A DNA stretch of 64,000 bases from Blastobasis lacticolella (Eukaryota > Arthropoda > Insecta > Lepidoptera > Blastobasidae). Position 1 is the first letter of the stretch. Each line of letters opens with the position of its first letter. The stretch spans positions 6,246,563-6,310,562 of the forward strand of contig LR990048.1 of the NCBI GenBank assembly GCA_905147135.1, given 5' to 3'. The notes under the pieces were generated by a model, which was given only the letters and a program-made list of their open reading frames with translations, was not told where the DNA came from and searched no databases. A program made the translations under genes and the position numbers. Positions 52,209 to 62,552 of the stretch are shown one piece after another.

Positions 52209-52718
52209 CAGGCGTGGATCCAGGGGGGGAATGGGTGCAATTGCACCCTTGAGCCTCGACTCTGGCTTATAATCGCTCACGGTTTGATGCGCCAAAAGAC
52301 CAAAAATTCAAAGCTCGCTGCGCTCGTTCAATTATTTTATTCATTTTATCAATCACTCTACCCCTGGACTGCATCCCCATGCAGTCTCGACATACATAGC
52401 GATCGCAAACTTATCGATTTCGGTCGTTATATATATAAAGAAAGAAAGAAAAAACATTTATTAACACAAACAACAACACCACAACATTGAAAAAGATACA
52501 AGGAAACATTATAATACAAACATTATAATATAATACAATTATAAGTATAACATAGATTACAAAGTACCGATGTAAATACCTATCCGATCATTTATTTATT
52601 GTGTAGTGTAATAGATAATGTGTACATAGATAATTTGTGTACATATTAATATGATAAATGGTCGGCAGAGGACAATGACAAACGGAGAAAAGATGGACAT
52701 GCAACTTGGTTGTAAAAG

Positions 52719-53404
52719 TTGCAAGTGATTAGATTTTATCAATATTTATTTATTTATTTAACATTTTATTGCACACAGTAAAATACATAGAGAAACATCA
52801 TACATATAGACGACACAACAGGCACTACTTATTTCTAAAAGATTCCGGAGTCTGTAGATTCGAAGCTATCGATAAAGATCAGTAACTTAGCGATGTCAGC
52901 TGCCAAAATAACGATTCTACGTTAGATATAGCGAACAAATTTGAAAGCCCGCAGGTGGTGTCATTGCCTTTGTACAATGAACCGGTCCATATAGAAGTCT
53001 TTGTGTCAGGGGCTGTTTTTATCAATATAAATAGTTCCCAGTTAAAATTTGTAAGAAATTACAAGAAACTGTCCTATCTATTGTTTTGTACCATTATCCA
53101 TTGTATATTTTAAGCGTTTGAAGATAAAAATTCCTGTAATGTTACTATTCTAAGGAAATTAAAAATTATATATTTGTAATTCTTTGTTTGTTTACTTGTC
53201 AATTGACATTTTGGCAACATCAAAGTCGTACTCCGTGACGTGTTTTCTAGCGATTTATCGTTAACTTTGCGGACTGTCAAATTTGTTCGCTATATCTAAC
53301 GTAGAATCGTTATATTGAAAGCTGAATTCGCTAAGTTACCTATCTTTATCGATAGCTTCGAATCTACAGACTCCGGAATATGATAAAATCTAATCACTTG
53401 CAAC
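52719..53404. mobile_element. Foldback element 2, nested in foldback 1
   Basis: The arms begin gttgcaagtgattagatttt and carry attccggagtctgtagattc, gaagctatcgataaagat and gattctacgttagatatagc in both orientations. The left arm is itself interrupted (about 52742-52843) by a minus-strand LINE tail with gacacaacaggcac. Flanks ttgtaaaa and ttttaaaa are a near-match 8-bp duplication. Confidence 0.75.
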
Positions 53405-53514
53405 TTTTAAAACGAGCGACCGCAACGATTTTGGTATATGTAGGTGTATGTAGGTGTAAAATTATTAGCTTATAATATAGTAGTTTACCTAGATGATTAA
53501 TGTTATTTTTGTTG

Positions 53515-53693
53515 CTTGTCTGACTCATGTTTATCTTTTTCTCTTTCTAGACAAGGGTTGCCTGAAAGAGATCGCTTGTAGCGATAAGGCCGCCTTTGTC
53601 TGCAGTATTTGAGACCTGTTATTTTGTCTTTTTTGTAATTTTGTGTGCAATAAAGAGTATATTATCTATCTATCTAATCGTTATGACATAACG
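53515..53693 (+). repeat. LINE 3' end with AATAAA and TATC tail
   Basis: tgcctgaaagagatcgcttg, gataaggccgcctttgtctg, tgtgcaataaagagtatatt and a final tatctatctatc are the typical 3' UTR of a lepidopteran non-LTR element. Confidence 0.65.
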
Positions 53694-54211
53694 ACCGAAA
53701 TCAATAAGTTCTCGATCGCTATGTATGTCGAGACTGCATCCCCAGGTTTTTAGAACCGACATGTCAAAATTTCGAGCTTTAGTTTTTTCATACTATTGAC
53801 CAATCTGTCAAGACCTAAAATGCTTGAAATTCTAAGCTTTCAAGACCCAAAATTTCAAAGATTTCGATCTCGCTTCGCTCGCTCATTCATAGGTTTCAGT
53901 TACTTTTCTTACCATTCAGCTATCATCGTTTCAGTTAATGTTCTTACCTTTCACCAAACTCGTTGCGGTCGCTCATTTATTCATTCATTTATCACCCCAG
54001 AGGCCGTACCGCCGATTTCCGATAGTACACCGCCATCTTGATTCAATTAAGTAGAGACTAATCGCAGCAAGGCAGAGCTAGAGCGATACGGCCCCAGCCT
54101 TTAAAACACAAAATATAAAAAAATCACCGCAGCTTTTAGAACCCAAAATTTCTACGTTTAAATCACTCCACTAAAAAGGCCAAGACAAACCAAATCCTGG
54201 ATCCGCGCCTG

Positions 54212-54330
54212 ATGGCACAAATGGGGTTGGTGCGAGTTAGGGGCGTGCCAATGTGGATACCCTGAGCAGACAATAAAACACATCATATTTGAATACAGCG
54301 GGCCAACCAAGTACAGCGGGCAAGCGGTAG
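54212..54330 (+). pseudogene. LINE C-terminal fragment, right part
   Basis: MAQMGLVRVRGVPMWIP, then ADNKTHHI resembles the His/Cys finger at a LINE C-terminus. It continues the frame broken at 52208 once one target duplication is discounted. Confidence 0.55.
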
Positions 54331-54559
54331 ATTTTTAGTCCTTTTCAGCCAAAGCTTTCGCCTACTTGACAAAATGTAAATTGAATATAAAAAATTAAGT
54401 AGCAGTAGAAACTCTAAAGCCTTACGATAAATTAAAAACAACATAATTGTTAGCTAAAAGTAAAATTAATTTAAATAATGTGTCTCGAAGTCGATATTGT
54501 TTCAGCTGGTAAGAGTTAATTTATTGTTGTGACGTTAAATAATAATTTTATTTTTGGCA

Positions 54560-54895
54560 TGTGGCAGTCGAATGGCAGGCATTCGACTGATACGGCCATC
54601 TCACCGGAGGGCCTAGTGTGAGTTCCGCTTCGATTTTACTTAACTATCGCGTTTGCGTTTACGTCGAAATTAGTATGAAGAAAAAAACTTCATTTACGTA
54701 CCACTAGGCGGCGCTATATATTTTTCCATACTAATTTTCACGTAAACGCAAACGCGATAGTTAAGTAAAATCGAAGCGGAACTCACACTAGGCCCTCTGT
54801 TGGTAAGTGACGATGCGGCCGAAGGTGAAGCATGCCCGTCTTGGAACAGTCTATTCACTCTAGCCTTAAAGGCGTCCAGATTATATGTAATTATT
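54560..54895 (-). repeat. LINE 3' end interrupted by a foldback
   Basis: ggccatctcacc before and gttggtaagtgacgatgcgg, gaagcatgcccgtcttggaa and ctctagccttaaaggcgtcc after the foldback match 31585-31690. Confidence 0.7.
54608..54796. mobile_element. Foldback MITE with 58-bp near-perfect arms
   Basis: The arms begin agggcctagtgtgagttccg and continue through tcgattttacttaactatcg into cgtttgcgtttacgt. They are separated by a loop of about 70 bp with ggcggcgcta. No long target duplication is visible. Confidence 0.85.
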
Positions 54896-56034
54896 TACAA
54901 TTACATATAATCTGGATGGAATTACTCTATATCTAATTATTTAAAATATAAATTTTTTAATTTGTTAATAATTATTATGTTGTTGTAAATACTTACCGGT
55001 ACTATTACACAGTATTGAGTAGTCAGGCGGCGTCATAAAATTCACAATAATGTCAGCGCTTACGTTCGAAACAGAGTGTTACATGTGGCAGAATAAGCTT
55101 GAAAATATGCGCTGAAAATGAATGCCCTCCCTACGGAGTTTGTATGGGGTCACCCTCTAGGTCTAGATGATAGGATGAGTGATGAATACTTATAAGAATT
55201 TACTGAATAATGATGTGATTAGAATTGCAAGAGGTAAATTGAAAGACGACTTACTGTGTGTGTGAATGGAAGGGTCGGCCGAGTGCGCCCTAGGAAGATA
55301 TACTTATATTTAAGTATATTTACACTACACCGTGACAACGCAGGTATTGTTTCCTTATCAGAAAGTACCTATCTGCTCATCTAAACTCACTTGAAGTAAT
55401 CACTCATCTTTTACCTCGAAACGTTTAGGTGGAGCTTCTTACAAACTTATTTCTGACTAGTATGATAAGATCGGATGCGTGTATATGTTTGTTTATCTTT
55501 TCACTTGAATTGTTTAGTATAGAACTTGACTTTATAATTAGGAGGAACTTCTGTCTCAACAAGGTTACCAAATTAGCTTACATATTGTGTCCCCATTTTT
55601 GAGATGTCAAACAGTTCTTCTACTTGTTGAAATAAGGTCTACTTCTTGTCCATTACCTGATCTTTGAATCTGGCGGTGATGGTGGTAACCCCAATACTGT
55701 ATTAGACATCGCATCTATTCATGTTCACAGCAATCGATCAATGTTAGGGTGCCTTAGAATCTAGATCCAAATAAATTAAAACAGACCATTACCATTACCA
55801 TTGCTGGGCCGTAGCATTTACCTGCCACATTCTTAATTACCGACCAATTTCCAAATTCTGTATTGTATCTAAGATAGGTACTTATGAGAATTCTGTGAGC
55901 AGTTATACCTAAACAATCTTTCACCAATCTTCCACCTAAACAATCTTTCAAAATCAGTCTTTCAACAATCTACTTAGCGTGGTTTTCTTAGAGGTCGCCC
56001 AACGGTGTCTAATCTGGCGTTACTATTTTTTAAA
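54896..56034. other. Unassigned stretch
   Basis: A palindromic attatatgtaattatttacaattacatataat sits at about 54878-54910. No coding exon was recognised. Confidence 0.35.
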
Positions 56035-56145
56035 GTTATACGGCGGAAAACAGGTAATCAATGAGTTACCCGTCTCTAAAGAGACCTCTAATGTACCTCT
56101 TGAACGATCCCATCTCATAGTCCAAAGGAAACACTGTTCGGGGCT
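56035..56145 (-). repeat. LINE 3' end fragment
   Basis: gagacctctaatgtacctct, tgaacgatcccatctcatag and ccaaaggaaacactgttcgg are the complement of 34155-34225. Confidence 0.7.
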
Positions 56146-56982
56146 GGGAGCAGCCATATATCAACTTACCCAATACCTATGGGAGTATCGATGCCATCCG
56201 AACTTCACCTAAAACAATGATCGACTTCGCCAGCTAGTCGGCGTTTTTGTAACCGAGTGGTCGGTCAGTCAGCAAGCCGGCCAATGCCATAACCGGCCCA
56301 TTTCTAGTAAGTACTCAAGTCCCTGACCACCTTTACAGGAAGAAGTTCACGCTGCATTCTCCAGGTAATCAACCAAGCAACAACAATTACTGATGGGGGA
56401 TTGTTAAAAAACCTACTTCAATTGAAAATATCAAAATTTGTTTGATATAATTGTAGTGATTGCCAAATAAAATATATGTCTATGTCTAAAAGAGGTTTTT
56501 GCGATAGGTATAACGTAGTCTTTTCTTTCCTCTATTTCGATAGGCTATGTTAAAGGCGATGTTATTGTGCTGGGGACCATTATAGGTCTGAAGACTAAAT
56601 TGTCTTTTGTAGAAAACACCACTTTTTACATCTGTACAAGTTTAAGATTTAAGCTCCCTCTGGTATAGACAAATGACAGCCCTCCTCTATTAGAAGCGAT
56701 TTCGCTAACACCTCCAAATAGGACCCTTCTTCATAATAAGGATTAGTCACGATTTTTGTTTTGTGATTTCTCCATTAGCTTATGATAACATATAACTTTG
56801 TTATTTCAAAATGGACTTCGAAAATTCTTTTACATAAGTGAAAGAATTTTCATAGCAATAATGCTATAAAAATGCGTTCAGATTTTATCAACATACCTAC
56901 ATATTGAATAAAATGTGATATTTTAGAAATAATTAGAATTTTAGGAAAATTGTGTATTTTGTAGTATTGTATACATTTATTT

Positions 56983-57178
56983 CTCTTCCCGTGGGTGTCG
57001 TAAGAGGCGACTAAGGGACAAATCCGAAAGGTGGGCAGCAGCATCTTTCTGGGTAGATTTACATCAACTGCACTGCGATCTCCAACTCGCCTGCCAAGCG
57101 TGGAGATTATGGCAATGACCTCCCCTTTCGTGGGAGAGGCCCGAAGTCCTGCAGTGGACTTTTATGGGCTGTGATGTG
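56983..57178 (+). mobile_element. Family A repeat, 5'-truncated, with 12-bp target duplication
   Basis: atacatttattt at 56971-56982 is repeated at 57179-57190. The insert starts ctcttcccgtgggtgtcgta, so it lacks about the first 50 bases of the longer copies, and ends gggctgtgatgtg. Confidence 0.9.
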
Positions 57179-57454
57179 ATACATTTATTTGAGGTTAAAA
57201 AAAATTAATCGATAAATTATACTTCACTTTCACAGATTTGATCCTTTTGTTTCTTTCAAATAATATACATATGTCGTAGATTAGGGCAGACTCTAGGAGG
57301 GGAGAGATCCATCAGAAGGTATTTTCTGAATAGTTTCGTGAAAATAAATATCAACCGAACAGTTTAATAGTGTATTGAGATAATAAAGCGATATTACAAT
57401 AAAAGCATAGGATGACTGTAGGATATTTTTAAGCAACAGATTACAATGTGGGAC

Positions 57455-57660
57455 TACCGAACCCGTGGGTCACTGGAAGACCCGCCACCACCCATGACCA
57501 TCACGCGAGGCCGAAACGCAAGGTGCGCCAGGGAATCTATTCACGTGCGCCCTTGTACAAATTATAATTTGGTAGTCCCTTCTGTACTCACACTCTCCTT
57601 TATGGAGTACGGCTATGTGACGTAAGGCAATAAATAAAGACTTCTTCTTTCTTCAATGGA
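57455..57660 (+). repeat. Possible solo LTR or LINE 3' end
   Basis: It starts tgtgggactaccgaacccgt, is GC-rich, and ends tgacgtaaggcaataaataa with agacttcttctttcttca. TG..CA ends and a poly(A) signal suggest an LTR, but no convincing target duplication was found. Confidence 0.35.
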
Positions 57661-58339
57661 TGAGCAGCTAGTTACACGTCTTGACTCGCCGATGGTCGAA
57701 TTGGAAGTGTTCGTTGCGACCGCGCGCCGAATATGACATAATATGTATTTCCAGCTATCCGCAAGGTGGCGCTTCGATTGACGTTGCGTTTCTTAGCCAA
57801 ATGATGACTAGGCTCATGACCCTCTCATACACATATGATATTTGTCGTTTGACAATACGTGTTTGTTTTCAGGTGTATCTGAAAGTACAGTATGGCGTAT
57901 TATAAATGAAGGTATTGTAGCACAGAGCTAAATCCAGTAGGCAACGTACGACTATTCGGTGCTGGTGAAATGAAACCCAGGGCCAGACAAATTTGAGAAA
58001 TTATTGTCTGAGGCGCTTACATTTTACGGTGGCAGGTCGAACAGAGAGAGAAAGAGATAGAGAGACAGAAGAAGGATAGCAGTTTGTAATAACGTGAATC
58101 ATTGTTGCTGTTAATAAATTAATAACAATATATGTATATATACCAGACTATTATTTCAATTTCCAACATTTCTCCTTATTTTGATTAATCCCATGTTAAA
58201 TAATCTCTGTCAAGAAAGTAGAGAAATTTTTGAGGGCTATCATTCTATGATATGGCAGCTGAAGTAGGCAAGCAGTTTGAGAGTAGGTAATTTATTGTTT
58301 AACATTTCAACATTTTGCCTACACTATTTATTTGACAAT

Positions 58340-58783
58340 TCTTCCTTTATATACTACATACCAATAGAACCAGTGTACCACATTGACGAACTTTTAGGGG
58401 AGCATGGTCATACAGTGGTAAGGTTACCACCTTACCACTGCGATCTCAACCCGATTGAAATGATTTGGGCAATAGTGAAGGAAAGAATTGCCCAAAAAAA
58501 TGTTGGTGGCCGAAATGTCGCAAAGTTAGCCGAAGAGGCATTCGCTTCAATTATTCCACAAGTATGGAAAAATTGTGTAAATCATGTAATGAAAACTCGT
58601 GGTCAAACTATGTATGATCAAATAGATAGACTTATTATCGCAGATGGCGACGATAGTGATAGTTCAAGTGTCTCTGAAGAGGAGGAAACGGGGATTGGGA
58701 GCATTTCTGGCAACATTCAAAAACACAATGACCCTGATTGTTTAGAGGAGTACCTTGATTCCGATTATTTAGACTCTGATTAA
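58340..58783 (+). pseudogene. IS630/Tc1-type DDE transposase, C-terminal part
   Basis: The frame holds VYHIDELLGEHGHTVVRLPP, YHCDLNPIEMIWAIVKERIA, the third-acid region of the DDE superfamily (LNPIE..W). It then continues VWKNCVNHVMKTRGQTMYDQ and a very acidic tail (DGDDSDSSSVSEEEE, LDSDYLDSD). The frame is open upstream to 58277 but leaves the family before about 58350. A helix-turn-helix-like GVSESTVWRIINEG lies at 57873-57914 after a ttttcag, so the source may have been an intron-containing gene. The first two catalytic acids are absent here. Confidence 0.7.
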
Positions 58784-58862
58784 AACAGTCTCCATCGTTA
58801 TTATTTTTCTTGGACCTGGTCCATTTGTCAATAATAAATTGTCATACAGAAAAAGACTTGTA

Positions 58863-59010
58863 GTGTCTGGTAGAGTAGAACTAGTTTTTTCGACTTATGG
58901 GTGTCGGACAAGGCGACTTATATATTACTGTAGCTGTAGATCTTCAATCCTTCTGCTAAGTGTGGAGATTTCATGATGTGGACAGCAGTGGACTGTTTAG
59001 CATTATTGTC
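58863..59010 (+). repeat. Family A repeat, highly degenerate
   Basis: agtgtctggtagagtagaac, tatgggtgtcggacaaggcg, gtgtggagatttcatgatg and agcagtggactgtttagc follow the family A order. Confidence 0.6.
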
Positions 59011-59221
59011 GTGCGATGTAAAAATTAACACAAGTATTTAATTTTCTAGTCGAAGTATACGAGGCATAGACGCAAAGAAATTGGATATAGAGGCAGACAT
59101 AGACGTGAAGATAGTATTTTTTAATATTTTAAGTTCACAGACTGATACAGTAGGTACAATGATACCATATTAACGATAGTGGCGCCCTCAATTTTTGTCA
59201 CGACTTTCATGCCAGACTATA

Positions 59222-59463
59222 GAGCTTGTCTAAGCTGAAATGCGCGCCCCACTACTTAATTAGTTGATTTCGATGTGTGAGTGCAAATATTAATAACGAC
59301 ACTTCATCTGTGTGGGAGCGTTGACTGCTCCAATCGAACGAGTCTCACCGGTAACTGAATGACCAATAACAACGGCATTTGTATATGTATTGCGTCCATA
59401 TTTTAAATTTGTTTGTTGCGTTAATGCGATAGTGGGGCGCGTCATTTCGGCTTAGACGAGCTT
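59222..59463. mobile_element. MITE with TA duplication, copy 2
   Basis: Same family as 24955-25207 in the opposite orientation: ends gagcttgtctaagctgaaat and complement, gcgccccacta, TA on both sides. It abuts family B SINE sequence at 59466, so it probably inserted into that SINE. Confidence 0.82.
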
Positions 59464-59464
59464 T

Positions 59465-59575
59465 ACCTACATAATTCAGAAATGAGTCATAGGTACATGG
59501 CCGCAGCGGGATTCGAACCCGGTACCTCTCTCTTACGAGCCGGATACCTTAACCACTCGGCCACAGAGGCTCCTC
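59465..59575 (-). mobile_element. Family B SINE head
   Basis: The minus strand shows gtggccgagtggttaaggta, then gtaccgggttcgaatcccgc, the best preserved tRNA-like head of this family in the window. It is a SINE and not a tRNA gene: the anticodon arm is not a proper stem and the sequence continues into the SINE body. Confidence 0.75.
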
Positions 59576-59739
59576 TTACTTTTTATTAAATTTTCTTGTA
59601 CTTCTCTTATTTTCTAATAACTGTTGCTATAGCAGCCATACTATTAAAATTCCATAGACGTAGTTCTTTTGTAGATGTAGTATCCTCAAAAGATAGAATA
59701 GTCTATAATATTCCTTAACTTTGGCACTTTATAATTTAT

Positions 59740-59795
59740 ATAAAATGTTGAGCTCGCTGCACTCGCTCATTCGTTGTAATACCTTAGTTAGTTCA
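59740..59795. repeat. Fragment of the hAT-like interior repeat
   Basis: ttgagctcgctgcactcgct and cattcgttg match the interior motif of 3808-4677. Confidence 0.45.
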
Positions 59796-59984
59796 TTTTA
59801 TTGCTAGAAGATGTCCGTAACGTAAATTTTAGTCAGTCCATTACATTTTCGAATAGACCTGCTGTTGTATACTTAACGTATGTAAGATAGAATTTATTGC
59901 TACGCTCATGATTTCAAGCAAACAGCGCTGCGAGTGTAGATAGATAATTTTTGCGCGTTTTGGCCGCTTTTCAAATGATTCCAC

Positions 59985-60420
59985 CTTATGGCAGGCCTAA
60001 CCAAGCTGCGTCTTCCGGTACGTGGTCACCACTCGAGAACTTTACTGCCCCATCAGCCATCTGTTCTTCGAGCTATGTGCCCTGCCCACTGCCATTTCAG
60101 CCTGGCAATCCTTAGAGCTACGCCAGTGACCCTAGTTTGCTTCCTAGATCGCGCAACGAGACTTCGAGCATAGCCCTTTCCATTGCCCTACGGGTAACAG
60201 TGAGTTTTCTTATAAGGTCCATAGTGAGCGGCAACGGTTTTGTTCCGTAGGTCATTACTGGCAACACATGTTGGTCAAAGACCTTCGTCTTGAGACACTG
60301 CGGCAAATAGGACGAAAATATATGGCGTGGCTTCTCGAAAGCTGCCCAACCGAATTGAATTCGTCGAGTGACCTCTTTCTCGAAATTGGACCTATCTAGC
60401 TGGAGTATTTGTCCTAGACC
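59985..60420 (-). pseudogene. RTE-like LINE polyprotein fragment
   Basis: The minus strand reads EKEVTRRIQFGWAAFEK, PQCLKTKVFDQHVLPVMTYG and LIRKLTVTRRAMERAMLEVS, the region after the reverse transcriptase in RTE-group elements. It is truncated at both ends. Confidence 0.8.
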
Positions 60421-61299
60421 AACTTTACGTTTATCTTTAGAGTTGGTGCCTAATATACTGAGTATCTTTCAAGGTTATATTAGCAGGAAAATAAAATATG
60501 AAGTAGGTACCTATTGCCTATATATACAAAGAAAGATAAGTAAGAATGATACATTGTATACTCGATATCATTGTTTTTATTAAATACGAGTAACACTATA
60601 CGCACTAGGGAATGCAATAACGAGATGCCGGTATCCCGCATACATTTTGCGGGACTAATCTAGGTAAATTTTTTTGCAGGAGTCCGCTGGACTGGCCTGG
60701 ACTACAGATAAGCTTTGTTGAGTGGACTGGCTGGCTTCGCTCTGACTAAACGATGCGAGGGCGCGGAAGAGAGAATAGGGATGATGATTGGATCAACATA
60801 TTAAAATTCTAATTGGTCTGTCAGTTAGATTATAAAAAATATTAGACACGATTTTTTTATTTGTCAAATCAATAAAAATTTACAAAGATAAAGCGTATCA
60901 AAGTTTCGGGGGCTCGTGACTTCACTTCTGAATAAAATTTCACCTCAGGCGTGACGTCTCGCAACATTTCAACGCACTCTATTGGCGTTATTTTTTGTTT
61001 GAGTAACAAAAGAAAAAATTACTATCTAATATTTTTTGATAGACTTTAAGATAGTCTTCTTATCTTATTCTATATCAATGTATGTCTAAAAGTATTTATT
61101 AACCATTTAAAATGTACCGAAAAGCTTGTTTAATTTGGGTTAAAATTAAACCATGAAAACGAGGTCAATAAGGTATTTATTACGGTTAATAACTGAAGTC
61201 TAAGTCCAACTTGACGAATCCCGCGAATACCTGGATCCAGCGGGACTGAGATGGTTCAGTCCCGCAAAAATCTGGATTGAAATTATCTTGCGGGATCCC
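60421..61299. other. Unassigned intergenic DNA
   Basis: No exon was recognised. It includes the probable 3' UTR of SCCPDH at the right end. A short inverted repeat around gcgggactgag and cagtcccgc lies near 61240-61270. Confidence 0.35.
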
Positions 61300-62552
61300 C
61301 TAATCACCACCATTTTGCTCAATTTCAAATAAAATTCCATGCTTGTGTAATTGATTTACGATTGTCGTGTCGCGGAAAGCTGCTCCACTGGTGAGCACAC
61401 CACCACTGGAAAATAAAAATTATTGATTAAGTCATAATCAAACGCTCTGACGATATTTCATATTATTTTGTACCTATATCAAACGAAAAATTAACAACAC
61501 TTAATCGTTCCATAGCTAGATGTAGGTAGGTATACTTGTTCATTATCTGTGACTACTGTGTATTTTAGTTAGATACAATATGCATTTTTGATACTTTCGT
61601 TATTTACTTTTTATTAATTAAGTTCGTTACTTCTTTACGAATCAAGTATAATAGTGGACTATTACGAAATATTGTGTTATGGTGGGCATGGCAATCTCCG
61701 TGAAACTATTGAAAACTCAAAAATATTCGGAAATATTTTCAAAGCGCGTAGGTACGTACTTAACCTAACCTACGCACCAAGAATTTCGTTTTCTAGCGCG
61801 TAGGATCAGTGTGCTGAAGTAGAATTCGGCCAGCCATGTCGCCAGACGAGTTGATTGTCGATGGAGCCGACTTGTGATGGATGGGAGACCAGGCAAGGGC
61901 AGTGTGGGAGGCCCTGTCTGTGACACGAAGGACAAACGATCATAAAAAGGTCAGTAGCTCGATGTATGGGGATTGCCCAAGACCGATAAAATAACGCTCT
62001 TTTGGGCAGGCAGTAGACGTTCTACATTCAGCAGTAGACGGCAATATGCTGATCGATCTATCTATCACAGAAATAGTTGGTACGTATTACCTACTATTTA
62101 TAGGTTATGTGGCTCCTTCGGTCACCATTTACCCGTAGTCAGAACTGATTCTCGCATTAGCGTATCTAGGGCTATTTTCCAGGGGGTTCAGGGAGTCAAT
62201 CGCCAATGTACAGTCAGTGAGCACCCGATCCTGGAGTGGGCACCGGACCATTCCGGGGTGGGGTGGGCACTAGGAAGCTACATTATTCCCGAGTGACTCA
62301 AAGGAATTTTTGGCCCCGAGAAAATTACATGATGCCGCGAGATATTCGCGAGCGAAAATTTACAGAGACCGCAGATGAAAATCGCATGGTTCGCTTTTAA
62401 AGGTGTGTAATAATTACGATACCCAAGCATCAAAGTAATTAATACATGCTATGTACTTACTTTGGAATTTTATCACTCTCTTTAAGAATAGCTATAGCCG
62501 CAAATAATAAAGCTGTAGCTGTAGTCTTATATGCTGGATCCGAGCCCGAAAA
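61300..62552 (-). CDS. SCCPDH: Saccharopine dehydrogenase-like oxidoreductase, last two exons (partial)
   Basis: Exons in transcript order are 62552-62461 and 61405-61300, with acceptor tgttatag, donor |gtaagt and acceptor ttttccag; the phase is kept. They encode about the last 65 residues: SGSDPAYKTTATALLFAAIAILKE, a Pro-Asn-Gly-Gly junction, then GGVLTSGAAFRDTTIVNQLHKHG and a short tail. The GGV.T.GAAF..T.....L..HG pattern is the C-terminal signature of the SCCPDH family, a roughly 430-residue Rossmann-fold protein of lipid droplets and mitochondria whose reaction is not settled. Upstream exons are not found up to 64000 and must lie beyond the edge. Confidence 0.85.

Larger units (their letters stand above)
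52379..53739. mobile_element. Foldback element 1 inside the hAT-like element
   Basis: The left arm starts atgcagtctcgacatacata and continues through gatcg, aacttat and gatttcggtcgttat to about 52431. The right arm is its inverted copy, about 53690-53739. CCCC flanks both sides (52375-52378 and 53740-53743). Confidence 0.72.
52209..54211. mobile_element. hAT-like DNA element, copy 2 (2003 bp), with nested insertions
   Basis: The ends CAGGCGTGGATCCAGG and the complement of CAGGCGCGGATCCAGG are flanked by a perfect 8-bp duplication, atggcaca, at 52201-52208 and 54212-54219. The same family as 3808-4677. The interior repeats gctcgctcattcat and cgctcattta-type words near 53875 and 53970. No transposase frame exists. 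The element hosts two foldbacks and a LINE tail. Confidence 0.88.

Noticed and set aside
57455..57660. Solo LTR with TG..CA ends
   Set aside because: Flanks do not form a target duplication and no second copy is in the window, so it is listed only at low confidence.
59500..59575. tRNA-like sequence with good B box
   Set aside because: It is the head of the family B SINE; the body follows and the same head recurs, decayed, at 47930 and 12860.
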